Source: Streptomyces sp. NRRL S-337
Lineage (GTDB): Bacteria > Actinomycetota > Actinomycetes > Streptomycetales > Streptomycetaceae
Direction: 5' to 3'
Length of the DNA: 64,000 nucleotides
NCBI RefSeq assembly: GCF_000720175.1
Contig: NZ_JOIX01000024.1
Span: forward strand, 34,197 to 98,196
In this document: positions 42,222 to 51,177 of the stretch, piece after piece
How positions within the stretch are numbered: the first letter of the stretch is position 1
Layout: every line of letters starts with the position of its first letter
Notes under the pieces: generated by a model
The model's database searches: none
The model's input: only the letters and a program-made list of their open reading frames with translations
What the model was told of the DNA's origin: nothing
Translations under genes and position numbers: made by a program

Positions 42222-42285
42222 GGTCAGGCGGTCAGGCGGTCAGGCGGTCAGGCGGTCAGGCGGTCAGGCGGTCAGGCGGTCAGGC
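42222..42285. repeat. 8-bp tandem repeat, eight copies
   Basis: GGTCAGGC is repeated eight times without change between the SDR gene and the broken oxidoreductase. The last copy contains the stop codon of the pseudogene on the minus strand. Confidence 0.95.
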
Positions 42286-42610
42286 CACCGTGCGGCGGGT
42301 TCCGGTCTCCGCGGAGAGCCTGATCGCGTCGAGAAGGCGGTGCAGCCGCAGACCCGCGTCGAAGTCCGGGACGGTGCGTGAACCGGTCCGCAGGTCGAGG
42401 GCCGGCCGGGCGTACAGCTGAGCCACCTGGAAGCCCTCCGCGGCGGAATCGATCCCCGAGGCCCACAAGTACCGCCCGGGAATGGGCAGTTGCAAGCCCA
42501 GCGCCCCCCGCGCGGGCCGCCTTGACCAGGCTCTCCGCCTCGGCGGAGGTCCGGGCCAGTGGCCACTCGCAGTACAGGTGCTTGCCGGCCGCCAGCGCCG
42601 CCGCGACCAC
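42280..42610 (-). pseudogene. Gfo/Idh/MocA oxidoreductase, broken fragment
   Basis: Two frames carry parts of one gene. The upstream part, VAAALAAGKHLYCEWPLART then SAEAESLVKAARAGG, is the conserved segment just after the NAD-binding fold (GKH.YCEWPLA). After a frame change near 42490-42500 it continues QLPIPGRYLWASGIDSAAEGF, LYARPALDLRTGSRTVPDFD and RLLDAIRLSAETGTR, the C terminus. The N-terminal GxGxxG and the central substrate domain are missing. The gap 42611-42860 upstream shows no intact frame. Confidence 0.75.
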
Positions 42611-42860
42611 CCGGCGAACTCTGGGCCTCGGCGCGAGCGATCAGCAGCGGGAACGCAATCTCCGCGTCATCCTCGACGGCCTGCGCCCCGTATATTCCGG
42701 CCTGAGCCGGGGTCAGTCCGCGTGACCTGCCAGAAGGCAGGTCGTGACGGCAACCCCGGCCAGACCCCACCCGATTCGGGCGATCCCCCGCGTCGCCCGA
42801 ATCAGGCTGCTCTCCGGATTCCGCCCGAGCCGACGGACTTCCGGTGGCTGTCTGAGTATA

Positions 42861-42875
42861 TTGGCTCTCAGCCAG
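42861..42875. promoter_or_regulatory. Possible TetR operator
   Basis: TTGGCT-CTC-AGCCAG, a 6-bp dyad with one mismatch, lies 20-34 bp before the TetR start in an AT-rich stretch. Confidence 0.4.
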
Positions 42876-42894
42876 TCAACGCAGGAGTTACAGG

Positions 42895-43554
42895 ATGTCT
42901 CCCCGCAGCGCATCGGTCAATGAAGAATTGCGGCGGCGCTCCCGCGAGCGGCTGTTGCAAGCGACGGTTGATCTGGTAGGGGAGCGCGGGTACGAGGCGA
43001 CGACGCTCGGGGACATCGCCCAGCGGGCCGGTGCGGCGCGCGGGCTGATCTCGTATTACTTCCCCGGCAAGCGACAGCTGCTGCAGTCCGCCGTGCACCG
43101 GCTGATGCACCTCACCCTGCAGGCGGCACTGGAGCGCGCACCACGGCCCACCGGGCCGGGCGCGGGACGGGAACTGCTGGCCCGGGCCATCGACGCGATC
43201 CTCGGACTGGCGCACGACAGGGCGCTGCTGATGCGTACGCACATGGCGGGGATCCTGACGGCCGAGGGATTCATCCAGTGTCCCGAGCAGCAGCGGCTGG
43301 CGCAGTTGCTGCGGGAGACGGTCGTGGCGTACGGCTCCACGGACCCGGACACCGACTATCCACTGCTGCGGGCCCTGCTGATGGGCGCGGTGGTGCCGAT
43401 GCTGCTGCCGGGGGCCCCGATGCCGCGGGCCCGGCTGCGGGCCGAGCTGTTCCAGCGGTACGGGCTGGACTGGGGACTGGGTGTACCGCCGGGCGAGGAG
43501 CCCGCCGCGGTGACCCGGCCGCGCGCCAACTCACCCCAGCTGGCGGGGAGTTGA
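42895..43554 (+). CDS. TetR-family regulator
   Basis: 219 residues. HTH: TTLGDIAQRAGAARGLISYYFPGKRQLL. The C-terminal domain includes RTHMAGILTAEGFIQCPEQQ and LLRALLMGAVVPMLLPG. It likely regulated the neighbouring Gfo/Idh/MocA gene, now broken (inference). The start has CAGGA 5 nt upstream. Confidence 0.9.
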   Translation: MSPRSASVNEELRRRSRERLLQATVDLVGERGYEATTLGDIAQRAGAARGLISYYFPGKRQLLQSAVHRLMHLTLQAALERAPRPTGPGAGRELLARAIDAILGLAHDRALLMRTHMAGILTAEGFIQCPEQQRLAQLLRETVVAYGSTDPDTDYPLLRALLMGAVVPMLLPGAPMPRARLRAELFQRYGLDWGLGVPPGEEPAAVTRPRANSPQLAGS

Positions 43555-43615
43555 GGCGAAGTTCGGGTGGGTGTGGCTTGACGGTGGTAGGTGTCGTCGG
43601 GACGCCGCGGCCGGG

Positions 43616-44731
43616 TCAGCGCTTGTTGTGACGTGGCGTCAAGAGGCCCTCGTCGCGGGCGCCGGCGATCAGTCGCAGTGAGCGCCGGCGATTGCGTCCG
43701 GTGGCGAGCATGACGGCCAGCACCGGGTCGCGCCCCTCGCGCTGGGCCTGCCGGTAGGCATCCGCGGCGAGCTTGCGGCGCTCGGCGACCCGTTTCCGGG
43801 CGAGCGGCGCCGAGCGGGTGCGCGCCTCCTTCGCACCCCCGTCCGTCGCGTCCCCCTGCGTCGTCACCTCGCCCGTCGCTTCTGCGGCGCGCCCCTCCGC
43901 CTCGGCGCGGCCCTCCGCCTCGGCCCGCTTTTCCGCCTCGGCCTCTGCCTCCGTCCGAGCGCGGTCAGCGCCTTCCGTACCCGCCGCCTCCGCCCCGCTG
44001 GCCGCGTCCGCTGCCGCGCCGGCCGGTTGCCCGTCGAGCGGCTCCGGCGGTTCGGTGACCCCGGCCGTCGCACCGGTGACCCGGGCCGGGCCCGTCGTCG
44101 ACCCCGTAGGCGCCGTCGGCCCCTCGGACGGCCGTTTCGTCGCCGGATCGGTCAGCGAGGTGTCCGGCGTGCCGGTGGTCCGGCCGGTCGGCGAGGGGGC
44201 CTCCACGGCAGCCGTCGGGTCGTGTGCCGGGCCGGCCGACGGCTCCTGGGGCGGGCCGGCCGGTGCGCTCTGTGCCGGGCCCGTCGTGGGTGCGCCCGCC
44301 GGGCGCACCATCCGCTCCGGTGATCCGGCGGCCGGGCCGGGCTGGCGGGGAGTCGGGCGGTGCTTCCGTGGGCGTCCGGTGGCCGCCCGCAAGGCGTCGT
44401 CCAGGGGGCCCTCGATCCAGCGGGCCAGGTCGGCGAGGCCGTCCAGGGTGAGCGGCGGATCGGCCCGTACGTCCTCGACGGTGATGTGGTCGTCGGAGAC
44501 CGTCACGAGGACGTCGATGCGGGCGCCGTCGGCGAAGGTCAGCCGGGCGCTGCACCAGGGGCCCAGCGGGTCGGGCCGGGGTGCGGTCGGGCCGGCCGGC
44601 TCGTCCGGTGCGGCGGGCGTGCGCGCGGGCGCGGCCGAGCCGTGCGCCTGCAGCTCCCACGTGGGCCACTCACGTGGCGCGCCCTGGGCTTCATATCGGT
44701 GATTAACGGTATAAAAGTCACTTTCCGACAC
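43616..44731 (-). CDS. DUF6214 protein
   Basis: 371 residues. The conserved N-terminal domain WELQAHG, WCSARLTFADGARIDVLVTVS, ITVEDVRADPPLTLDGLADLA is followed by a long Pro/Thr/Gly then Glu/Ala/Arg-rich linker (AEAEKRAEAEGRAEAEGRA). The C-terminal helix set is ADAYRQAQREGRDPVLAVML then TGRNRRRSLRLIAGARDEGL and TPRH. This is the Streptomyces-specific DUF6214 pattern; the C terminus resembles a helix-turn-helix that reads codes of substrate-processing regulators. Function unknown. Divergent from the ferredoxin reductase. Confidence 0.8.
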   Translation of the reverse strand: MSESDFYTVNHRYEAQGAPREWPTWELQAHGSAAPARTPAAPDEPAGPTAPRPDPLGPWCSARLTFADGARIDVLVTVSDDHITVEDVRADPPLTLDGLADLARWIEGPLDDALRAATGRPRKHRPTPRQPGPAAGSPERMVRPAGAPTTGPAQSAPAGPPQEPSAGPAHDPTAAVEAPSPTGRTTGTPDTSLTDPATKRPSEGPTAPTGSTTGPARVTGATAGVTEPPEPLDGQPAGAAADAASGAEAAGTEGADRARTEAEAEAEKRAEAEGRAEAEGRAAEATGEVTTQGDATDGGAKEARTRSAPLARKRVAERRKLAADAYRQAQREGRDPVLAVMLATGRNRRRSLRLIAGARDEGLLTPRHNKR

Positions 44732-44867
44732 ATTGAAAACCTAGCCTCCAGCCCACCCGGCCCAGTAGCGCGGCACGCTCATCCCACCGGGAGCAACCCC
44801 GATAGCGCATCTCCCGTCGCGCGCCCGCCGGTGCGATCCTGGGGTTATCCCGCGGAAGGGGCCACTC

Positions 44868-46226
44868 GTGCTTCGTGTCGCAGTGATCGGTTCGGGACCC
44901 AGCGGCGTCTACACCGCCCAGTCCCTCATCGAGCAGGAGACCGTGCCGGACATCGAGATCTACGTCCTGGACCGGCTGCCGTGCCCGTACGGCCTGGTGC
45001 GCTACGGAGTCGCCCCCGACCACGAGAAGATCAAATCGCTGCAGAACAACCTGCGTACGGTGCTGGAGCACCCCCGGGTGCACTTCGTCGGGAACGTGGA
45101 GGCGGGGGCTCCGGGGCTGGGGGTCGCGGAGCTGCGGGAGATCTTCGACGCGGTGGTGTTCTGTGTGGGCGCGGCCACCGACCGTCATCTCGGCATCCCC
45201 GGTGAGGACCTGCCCGGCAGCCACCCGGCGACCGATTTCGTCGCCTGGTACAGCGCGCACCCGGACGCGGCCGCGACCCGCTTCGCCCTCACGGCGCGGT
45301 CGGCCGTCGTGATCGGGGTGGGGAACGTGGCGGTGGACGTGACGCGGATGCTCTCGCGGGCGGCCGCCGAGCTGGCCGCCACCGACATGCCGCACGGCCC
45401 GCTGGGCGCGCTCGCGGACAGCCGGGTCGAGGACGTGTCGATGGTGGGCCGACGCGGGCCCTCCCAGGCCAAGTTCACGACCAAGGAGCTGCGCGAGCTG
45501 GGGTCGCTGCCGGGTACCGAGGTGCTGGTGCGGCCGGAGGAGCTGGCGCTGGATCCGGCGTACCGCGACCCGGCCGGGCTGCCGGCGGTGGCCCGGCGCA
45601 ACGTCGAGGTACTGCGGGGCTGGGCGGAGCAGCCGGCCGGCGGCGCTCCGGTGGGCCGGCGGCGCCGGATCCATCTGCGGTTCTTCCTGCGGCCGGTGGA
45701 GATCCTCGGGGACGCCGGCGGAGTGCGGGCCGTCCGGTTCGAACGGACCGCGCCCGACGGGTCGGGCGGGGTCGCAGGGACCGGCCGATTCGAGGAGATC
45801 GAGGGGCAGTTGGTGCTGCGCTCGGTCGGCTACCGGGGGACGCCGCAGCCGGGGCTGCCGTTCGACGAGGCGACCGGGACGGTGCCGCACAGCGCGGGGC
45901 GGGTGCTACGGGACGGGGTGCCGCTGCCCGGCGTCTATGTGGCGGGCTGGATCAAGCGGGGCCCTACGGGCGTGATCGGCACGAACCGGCCGTGCGCCAA
46001 GGAGACCGCGCGGTCGCTGCTGGCGGACGTGGCCGCATCGGCGGGGCGGGCGACGGCCGGGGACCCGGTGGCCGCGCTGGCCCGGGCGGGGCAGCGGCCG
46101 GTCCTGTGGCCGGGCTGGCTCGCGATCGAGGCCGCCGAGGCGGCATGGGGCCAGGGGCTGGGGCGCGGCACGGTCAAACTGCCGGACTGGGCGGGCCTGT
46201 TGGAGGCGGCCCGGACAGCAACATGA
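44868..46226 (+). CDS. Ferredoxin/flavodoxin-NADP reductase (FprA / adrenodoxin reductase type)
   Basis: 452 residues from a GTG with GGAAGGGG upstream. FAD motif VAVIGSGPSGVYTAQSL; NADP motif VVIGVGNVAVDVTRML; the adrenodoxin-reductase segments CPYGLVRYGVAPDHEKIKSL and GWIKRGPTGVIGTNRPCAKE are intact. It moves electrons between NADPH and ferredoxins, for example to cytochromes P450. No ferredoxin or P450 gene is adjacent. Confidence 0.93.
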   Translation: MLRVAVIGSGPSGVYTAQSLIEQETVPDIEIYVLDRLPCPYGLVRYGVAPDHEKIKSLQNNLRTVLEHPRVHFVGNVEAGAPGLGVAELREIFDAVVFCVGAATDRHLGIPGEDLPGSHPATDFVAWYSAHPDAAATRFALTARSAVVIGVGNVAVDVTRMLSRAAAELAATDMPHGPLGALADSRVEDVSMVGRRGPSQAKFTTKELRELGSLPGTEVLVRPEELALDPAYRDPAGLPAVARRNVEVLRGWAEQPAGGAPVGRRRRIHLRFFLRPVEILGDAGGVRAVRFERTAPDGSGGVAGTGRFEEIEGQLVLRSVGYRGTPQPGLPFDEATGTVPHSAGRVLRDGVPLPGVYVAGWIKRGPTGVIGTNRPCAKETARSLLADVAASAGRATAGDPVAALARAGQRPVLWPGWLAIEAAEAAWGQGLGRGTVKLPDWAGLLEAARTAT

Positions 46227-46290
46227 CCTGCCGGAACGGGGCCGGGCGGCGCGGAGCGGTGCGGCGGGGACGCGCCACCGCGGGGCGGGG

Positions 46291-46662
46291 TCAGCGCTCT
46301 CCCAGCCGGCGGGACTGGAGGTCGGCCGCCCGCAGGACGTCGTCGATCAGGCCGGGGAAGAGCTCTTCCAGGTCGGCCGTGCGCAGCCGGTTCATCTTGG
46401 CCGTGCCCCGGTAGAACTGCTGGATCACGCCGTGTTCCCGCAGCACCCGGAAGTGGTGCGTACAGGTCGACTTGCTGACCGGGAGCTCGATGTCCGCGCA
46501 GTTCAGCTCGCCCTCGGCGGCGGCGAGCGTGCAGACGATCCGCAGGCGCATGGGGTCGGCGAGGGCGTGCAGGACGTCGGCGAGCCGGATCTCCTCGCGG
46601 GCCGGGTGCGCGAGCGCGCGCGATCCCGGCACGGCGCCCGGGGAAGTCGTATCGGTCGGCAT
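46291..46662 (-). CDS. ArsR-family repressor
   Basis: 123 residues. Winged helix VLHALADPMRLRIVCTLAA, recognition helix SKSTCTHHFRVLREHGVI and wing FYRGTAKMNRL. Single cysteines (Cys in IVCTL, NCADIE, STCTHH) could sense thiol-reactive ligands but there is no CxC metal motif. Divergent from the old-yellow-enzyme gene with a dyad over the promoter. Confidence 0.9.
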   Translation of the reverse strand: MPTDTTSPGAVPGSRALAHPAREEIRLADVLHALADPMRLRIVCTLAAAEGELNCADIELPVSKSTCTHHFRVLREHGVIQQFYRGTAKMNRLRTADLEELFPGLIDDVLRAADLQSRRLGER

Positions 46663-46737
46663 GACGGCTCCTGTGGGGTCTGCGGGCCCGCCCTGACGGG
46701 TTCCGGGGACCTGGCGCCCCGGTCCGCAGGCTCATTG

Positions 46738-46790
46738 TACGAGAAGCATCGTAGTTTGACACCTGCCGTAGTACGGCGGTTATCGTACGA
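46738..46790 (+). promoter_or_regulatory. ArsR operator and OYE promoter
   Basis: TACGA-N6-TCGTA (46738-46753), CCGTAGTACGG (46766-46776) and TCGTACGA (46783-46790) are three dyads of the same TACG type. A TTGACA -35 (46756-46761) and a TTATCG -10-like box (46780-46785) lie among them. Confidence 0.6.
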
Positions 46791-46846
46791 GCACGGGACC
46801 GGTCCGGCTCCCGTCCTTCCGGCACACCCAGGTACAGGAGCCCGCC

Positions 46847-47950
46847 GTGAGCGCACTCTTCGAGCCCATCACCCTCCGCTCGCTGACCATCCCGAACCGC
46901 CTCTGGATGGCGCCCATGTGCCAGTACTCCGCGGCTCCCGACGGCCCCCGGCAAGGGGCGCCCCACGACTGGCACTTCCAGCACCTGGCCGCGCGGGCGA
47001 CCGGCGGCACCGGGCTGATCCTCACGGAAGCGACCGCGGTGCACCCCGACGGCCGGATCAGCCCGTACGACCTCGGACTGTGGAACGACACCCAGACCGA
47101 GGCCTTCCGGCGCATCACCGCCTTCCTCAAGGCCCAGGGCACCACCCCCGGCATCCAGATCGCCCATGCCGGGCGGAAGGCGTCCACCGAGCGCACCTGG
47201 GTCAACCGCGGCGGCCCGATCCTGCCCGGCCAGCGGCACGGCTGGGAGCCGGTGGGGCCGAGCCCGCTGCCGTTCGACGAGGGGTTCGCCACGCCGGCGG
47301 AACTGTCCGTGGCGCAGATCCACGAACTGGTCGGGCAGTTCGGGGCGACCGCGCGCCGGGCCCTGGCGGCCGGCTTCGAGGTGGCCGAGATCCACGGGGC
47401 GCACGGGTACCTGATCAACCAGTTCCTCTCGCCGTTCACCAACCGGCGCACCGACGCCTACGGCGGCTCGTACGAGAACCGGACGCGGTTCGCGCTGGAG
47501 GTCGTGGACGCCGTGCGGGCCGAGTGGCCGGACGAGCTGCCGGTCTTCTTCCGGATCTCGGCGACCGACTGGCTCACCGAGGACGCGAGCGACGACCGCA
47601 CGGGCTGGACCGCCGACGACACCGTGCGCTTCGCCCGGGACCTGCAGGAGCACGGCGTCGACCTGCTGGACACCTCCACCGGCGGCAACGCCCCGGACGC
47701 CAAGATCACCGCCGGTCCGGGCTACCAGGTGCCGTTCGCCGAGCGCGTCAAGAAGGAGACCGGCCTGGCGGTGGGCACCGTCGGACTGATCACCGAGGCG
47801 CGGCAGGCCGAGAAGATCATCGCCGACGGCCAGGCGGACGCCGTGCTGCTCGGCCGGGAGCTGCTGCGCTCCCCCAGCTTCGCGCAGCACGCGGCGCGGG
47901 AACTGGGCGCCGAGGTCCGGGCGCCGCAGCCGTACCACCGCGCCGTCTGA
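46847..47950 (+). CDS. NADH:flavin oxidoreductase, YqjM-type old yellow enzyme
   Basis: 367 residues. FMN site APMCQYSA with Cys25 at the YqjM redox-control position, QIAHAGRKAS, and the substrate-binding EIHGAHGYLINQFLSP. YqjM relatives reduce electrophilic alkenes, nitro compounds and nitrate esters with NADPH. Start GTG at 46847 with AGGAG. Induction by reactive electrophiles through the ArsR protein is the likely logic (inference). Confidence 0.93.
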   Translation: MSALFEPITLRSLTIPNRLWMAPMCQYSAAPDGPRQGAPHDWHFQHLAARATGGTGLILTEATAVHPDGRISPYDLGLWNDTQTEAFRRITAFLKAQGTTPGIQIAHAGRKASTERTWVNRGGPILPGQRHGWEPVGPSPLPFDEGFATPAELSVAQIHELVGQFGATARRALAAGFEVAEIHGAHGYLINQFLSPFTNRRTDAYGGSYENRTRFALEVVDAVRAEWPDELPVFFRISATDWLTEDASDDRTGWTADDTVRFARDLQEHGVDLLDTSTGGNAPDAKITAGPGYQVPFAERVKKETGLAVGTVGLITEARQAEKIIADGQADAVLLGRELLRSPSFAQHAARELGAEVRAPQPYHRAV

Positions 47951-48056
47951 GCCGGTCCGGCGCCTCGCGGGACGGTGTCCGGCAGGCCGTCGCACACCGT
48001 CGGGGACGGCCGGGCGGCACGCCGTCGCACGCAGTCCGACCTGCGCGGATGCGCTA

Positions 48057-48117
48057 CGGGACGCCGTTGTCAGTGGTCGGGTGCAGACTTGCCACTATCT
48101 GAGACAACGGCGTCCCG
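48057..48117 (+). promoter_or_regulatory. Long inverted repeat abutting the BNR gene ribosome-binding site
   Basis: CGGGACGCCGTTGTC (48057-48071) is the exact complement of GACAACGGCGTCCCG (48103-48117). Inside it, AGTGG (48072-48076) pairs with CCACT (48092-48096), leaving a 15-nt loop. The right arm ends on the first G of the GGAGG SD (48117-48121), 12 nt before the ATG. Could be an RNA switch, an attenuator or a transcriptional operator. The 47951-48056 part of the gap shows no gene. Confidence 0.8.
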
Positions 48118-48129
48118 GAGGTTCGGGTC

Positions 48130-49215
48130 ATGACTGACGTACTACTCGCTGTGGGCACCCGCAAAGGGCTCTTCATCGGCCGGCGACGGCGCGGCGCATG
48201 GGAGTTGAGCGGTCCGCACTTTCCCTCGCAGGCGGTGTACTCCCTCGGGATCGACACCCGCCGTGCGACACCCCGGCTGCTGGCCGGTGCCGACAGCGCC
48301 CACTGGGGCCCGTCGGTGTTCCACTCCGACGATCTGGGCGAGAGCTGGCAGGAGCCCGCCCGCCCCGCGGTCAAGTACCCGAGTGACACCGGTACTTCGC
48401 TGGAGCGGGTGTGGCAGCTGCATCCGGCGGGCCCGGCCGCCCCGGAAGTGGTGTATGCGGGCACCGAGCCCGGCGGGCTGTTCCGCTCCGAGGACTGCGG
48501 CGAGACCTTCGAGCTGGTCCGGGCGCTGTGGGAGCACCCGAGCCGCGAGCAGTGGGTACCGGGCGGCGGCGGGCTGGCGGTCCACACGGTGATCACCGAC
48601 CCGCGGGACGCCGAAGCGGTGACCGTCGCGGTGTCCACGGCCGGGGTGTTCCGCACCCTGGACGGCGGCGCCAGCTGGGCGCCGGCCAACAAGGGCGTCA
48701 AGGCGGTCTTCCTGCCGGACCAGCATCCGGAGTTCGGCCAGTGCGTCCACAAGATCGCCCAGGACCCGGTCGACCGCGACCGGCTCTATCTGCAGAACCA
48801 CTGGGGCGTCTACCGCAGCGATGACGCGGGCGCGCAGTGGACGGACATCGGAGCCGGCCTGCCCTCCGACTTCGGCTTCGCGGTGGCCGCGCATCCGCAC
48901 CGCGGCGATGTCGCCTACCTCTTCCCCATCACGGCCGACATCGACCGGGTGCCCGCGGAGCACCGCTGCCGGGTCTACCGCACGTCCGACGCCGGCCACA
49001 GCTGGGAGGCGCTGAGCCACGGCCTGCCCGAGGACGACCACTACGGCACGGTGCTGCGCGACGCCCTCTCCGTCGACGACGCCGACCCCGCGGGGGTGTA
49101 TTTCGGCAATCGCAACGGCGAGGTGTACGCCAGCGCGGACGACGGCGAGAGCTGGCAGCAGCTCGCCTCCCATCTGCCGGACGTGCTGTGCGTCCGGGCG
49201 GCGGCGGTGGCCTGA
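48130..49215 (+). CDS. BNR/Asp-box repeat protein (sialidase-like propeller)
   Basis: 361 residues without signal peptide. Asp-box repeats are SDDLGESWQEP, SEDCGETFEL, LDGGASWAP, SDDAGAQWTD, TSDAGHSWEA and ADDGESWQQL. They predict a 6- or 7-bladed beta propeller like sialidases and plant photosystem factor YCF48. The sialidase Arg triad is not apparent. These cytoplasmic actinobacterial proteins are often annotated as exo-alpha-sialidases without proof. Preceded by a strong hairpin. Confidence 0.85.
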   Translation: MTDVLLAVGTRKGLFIGRRRRGAWELSGPHFPSQAVYSLGIDTRRATPRLLAGADSAHWGPSVFHSDDLGESWQEPARPAVKYPSDTGTSLERVWQLHPAGPAAPEVVYAGTEPGGLFRSEDCGETFELVRALWEHPSREQWVPGGGGLAVHTVITDPRDAEAVTVAVSTAGVFRTLDGGASWAPANKGVKAVFLPDQHPEFGQCVHKIAQDPVDRDRLYLQNHWGVYRSDDAGAQWTDIGAGLPSDFGFAVAAHPHRGDVAYLFPITADIDRVPAEHRCRVYRTSDAGHSWEALSHGLPEDDHYGTVLRDALSVDDADPAGVYFGNRNGEVYASADDGESWQQLASHLPDVLCVRAAAVA

Positions 49216-49381
49216 GCAGGAGGGAAAGCAGGTGGCGCGGGGGCGCGGACAAGAAGGCGGAACGACCCGGCGCCGTACGGTGGTTGGGGCGCTGCTCGTG
49301 CGCGCCGCCGGCCGGCCGGGCCCGGTCCGTCGAGGGACGGGGAATTGAAGGGGAAGGCGCTTCGGCCAGTAGGGTGACCCC

Positions 49382-50059
49382 GTGGCTGCACGACCTCTTG
49401 AAGACATCGTCGAACCAGGCTGGGCCAAAGCGCTGGAGCCCGTCGCCGACCGGATCGCCGCGATGGGCGACTTCCTGCGGGCGGAGATCGCCCAGGGGCG
49501 TACCTACCTGCCGGCCGGCAACAACGTGCTGCGCGCCTTCCAGCAGCCGTTCGACGAGGTACGGGTGCTCATCGTCGGACAGGACCCCTACCCCACCCCG
49601 GGGCATGCGGTCGGGCTCAGCTTCTCGGTGGCGCCGGACGTCCGTCCGCTGCCCGGGAGCCTGGAGAACATCTTCCGCGAGCTGCACTCCGACCTCGGCC
49701 TGCCCCGGCCGTCGAACGGCGATCTGACCCCCTGGACGCGCCAGGGCGTCCTGCTGCTGAACAGAGCGCTGACGACCGCGCCGCGCAAGCCCGCCGCGCA
49801 CCGCGGCAAGGGCTGGGAAGAGGTCACCGAGCAGGCCATCCGCGCACTGGTGGCCCGCGGCCGTCCGCTGGTGTCGGTCCTGTGGGGGCGCGACGCGCGG
49901 AATCTGCGGCCGCTGCTGGGCGACCTGCCGGCCGTCGAGTCCGCGCACCCGTCCCCGATGTCCGCGGACCGGGGCTTCTTCGGCTCCCGGCCGTTCAGCC
50001 GGGCGAACGACCTGTTGGTCCAGCAGGGCGCGGCGCCCGTCGACTGGAGGCTGCCCTGA
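49382..50059 (+). CDS. ung: Uracil-DNA glycosylase, family 1
   Basis: 225 residues from a GTG. Water-activating motif GQDPYP (Asp68) and the C-terminal HPSPMS are both intact, with LLLNRALTT between. It excises uracil from DNA in base-excision repair. The 49216-49381 gap shows no gene. Confidence 0.96.
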   Translation: MAARPLEDIVEPGWAKALEPVADRIAAMGDFLRAEIAQGRTYLPAGNNVLRAFQQPFDEVRVLIVGQDPYPTPGHAVGLSFSVAPDVRPLPGSLENIFRELHSDLGLPRPSNGDLTPWTRQGVLLLNRALTTAPRKPAAHRGKGWEEVTEQAIRALVARGRPLVSVLWGRDARNLRPLLGDLPAVESAHPSPMSADRGFFGSRPFSRANDLLVQQGAAPVDWRLP

Positions 50060-50082
50060 CCCCGGGCGATAGTGTGCCTGGC

Positions 50083-51177
50083 ATGACGAATGCGAACATC
50101 CCTGCGGGTTGGTACGCCGACCCGCAGGGCACCCCCCACCAACTCCGCTGGTGGGACGGGTCCCAGTGGACGGCGCACACCCACCCGGGACAACAGCCGG
50201 CCGCCCCGGACCGGACCGCGCAGCCCGGCCCCCAGCAGCCGCAGCAGCAGTACGCCCCGGCCCAGCAGGGTGCCGGGCAGCAGCCCCAGCCGGCCGCCCA
50301 GCAGCAGATGGCGCAGCAGCAGATGGCCCCGCAGCAGGCGCCGCAGCAGTCCGTGCCGGGCCAGTCGCCGTACCCCGGCCAGCCGCAGGGCGGCGCCCCG
50401 TACGGCCAGCCCGGCCACGGCCCGCAGGGCCAGGGTCAGCCGATGCCCGGGCAGCCGATGCAGCAGCCGTACGGCCAGCAGTCGATGCCCGGACAGCAGC
50501 CCGGCCCGTACGCCGGGGCCGGCGTGGCGCACCAGGTGCAGCAGCAGGCGGGGGTGGCACCGGCGGGCCAGGGCGGCGGGACGCTGTTCACCGAGCCGGT
50601 GCTGGTGGTCAACCAGAAGGCCAAGCTCATCGAGGTCACCAACGAGTACGGCGTCTTCGACCAGCACGGCAACACCCTGGGCGCGGTCGTCCAGGTCGGC
50701 CAGAGCACGGCCAAGAAGGTGCTGCGGGTGGTCTCCAGCCTCGACCAGTACATGACCCACAAGCTGGAGATCCGGGACGCCTACGGCCAGCCGCAGTTGG
50801 TGCTGACCCGGCCCGCGAAACTGATCAAGTCCCGGGTCATCGTGGAGCGTCCGGACGGCTCGCCGGTCGGCGAGATCGTGCAGCAGAACGCCATCGGGAA
50901 GATCAACTTCGGGATGATGGTGAACGGCCAGCAAATCGGCGCCATCAAGGCCGAGAACTGGCGGGCCTGGAACTTCGCCATCGTGGACCACACCGACACC
51001 GAGATCGCCCGGATCACCAAGACCTGGGAGGGCCTCGCCAAGACGATGTTCACGACCGCCGACAACTACGTCCTGCAGATCCACCAGCAGCTGCCCGATC
51101 CGCTGCTGAGCCTCGTCGTCGCCACGGCCCTCACCGTCGACACCGCCCTCAAGCAGGACGCCCGGGGCCTTGGCTGA
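50083..51177 (+). CDS. Scramblase/LURP-one-related protein with DUF2510 domain
   Basis: 364 residues. An N-terminal DUF2510 (PAGWYADPQGTPHQLRWWDG) is followed by about 130 residues of Gln/Pro/Gly-rich low complexity, then a tubby-like beta barrel: FTEPVLVVNQKAKLIEVTNE, VLRVVSSLDQYMTHKLEIRD, FTTADNYVLQIHQQLPDPLL. The last segment resembles phospholipid-scramblase relatives in bacteria. DUF2510 domains occur in membrane-associated actinobacterial proteins. Its stop is overlapped by the next gene's TTG start. Confidence 0.85.
   Translation: MTNANIPAGWYADPQGTPHQLRWWDGSQWTAHTHPGQQPAAPDRTAQPGPQQPQQQYAPAQQGAGQQPQPAAQQQMAQQQMAPQQAPQQSVPGQSPYPGQPQGGAPYGQPGHGPQGQGQPMPGQPMQQPYGQQSMPGQQPGPYAGAGVAHQVQQQAGVAPAGQGGGTLFTEPVLVVNQKAKLIEVTNEYGVFDQHGNTLGAVVQVGQSTAKKVLRVVSSLDQYMTHKLEIRDAYGQPQLVLTRPAKLIKSRVIVERPDGSPVGEIVQQNAIGKINFGMMVNGQQIGAIKAENWRAWNFAIVDHTDTEIARITKTWEGLAKTMFTTADNYVLQIHQQLPDPLLSLVVATALTVDTALKQDARGLG

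Noticed and set aside
42222..42285. CRISPR-like array
   Set aside because: The unit is 8 bp with no spacers; a simple tandem repeat.
42611..42860. A small gene upstream of the TetR gene
   Set aside because: Open frames there lack an SD, codon bias and any recognisable motif.
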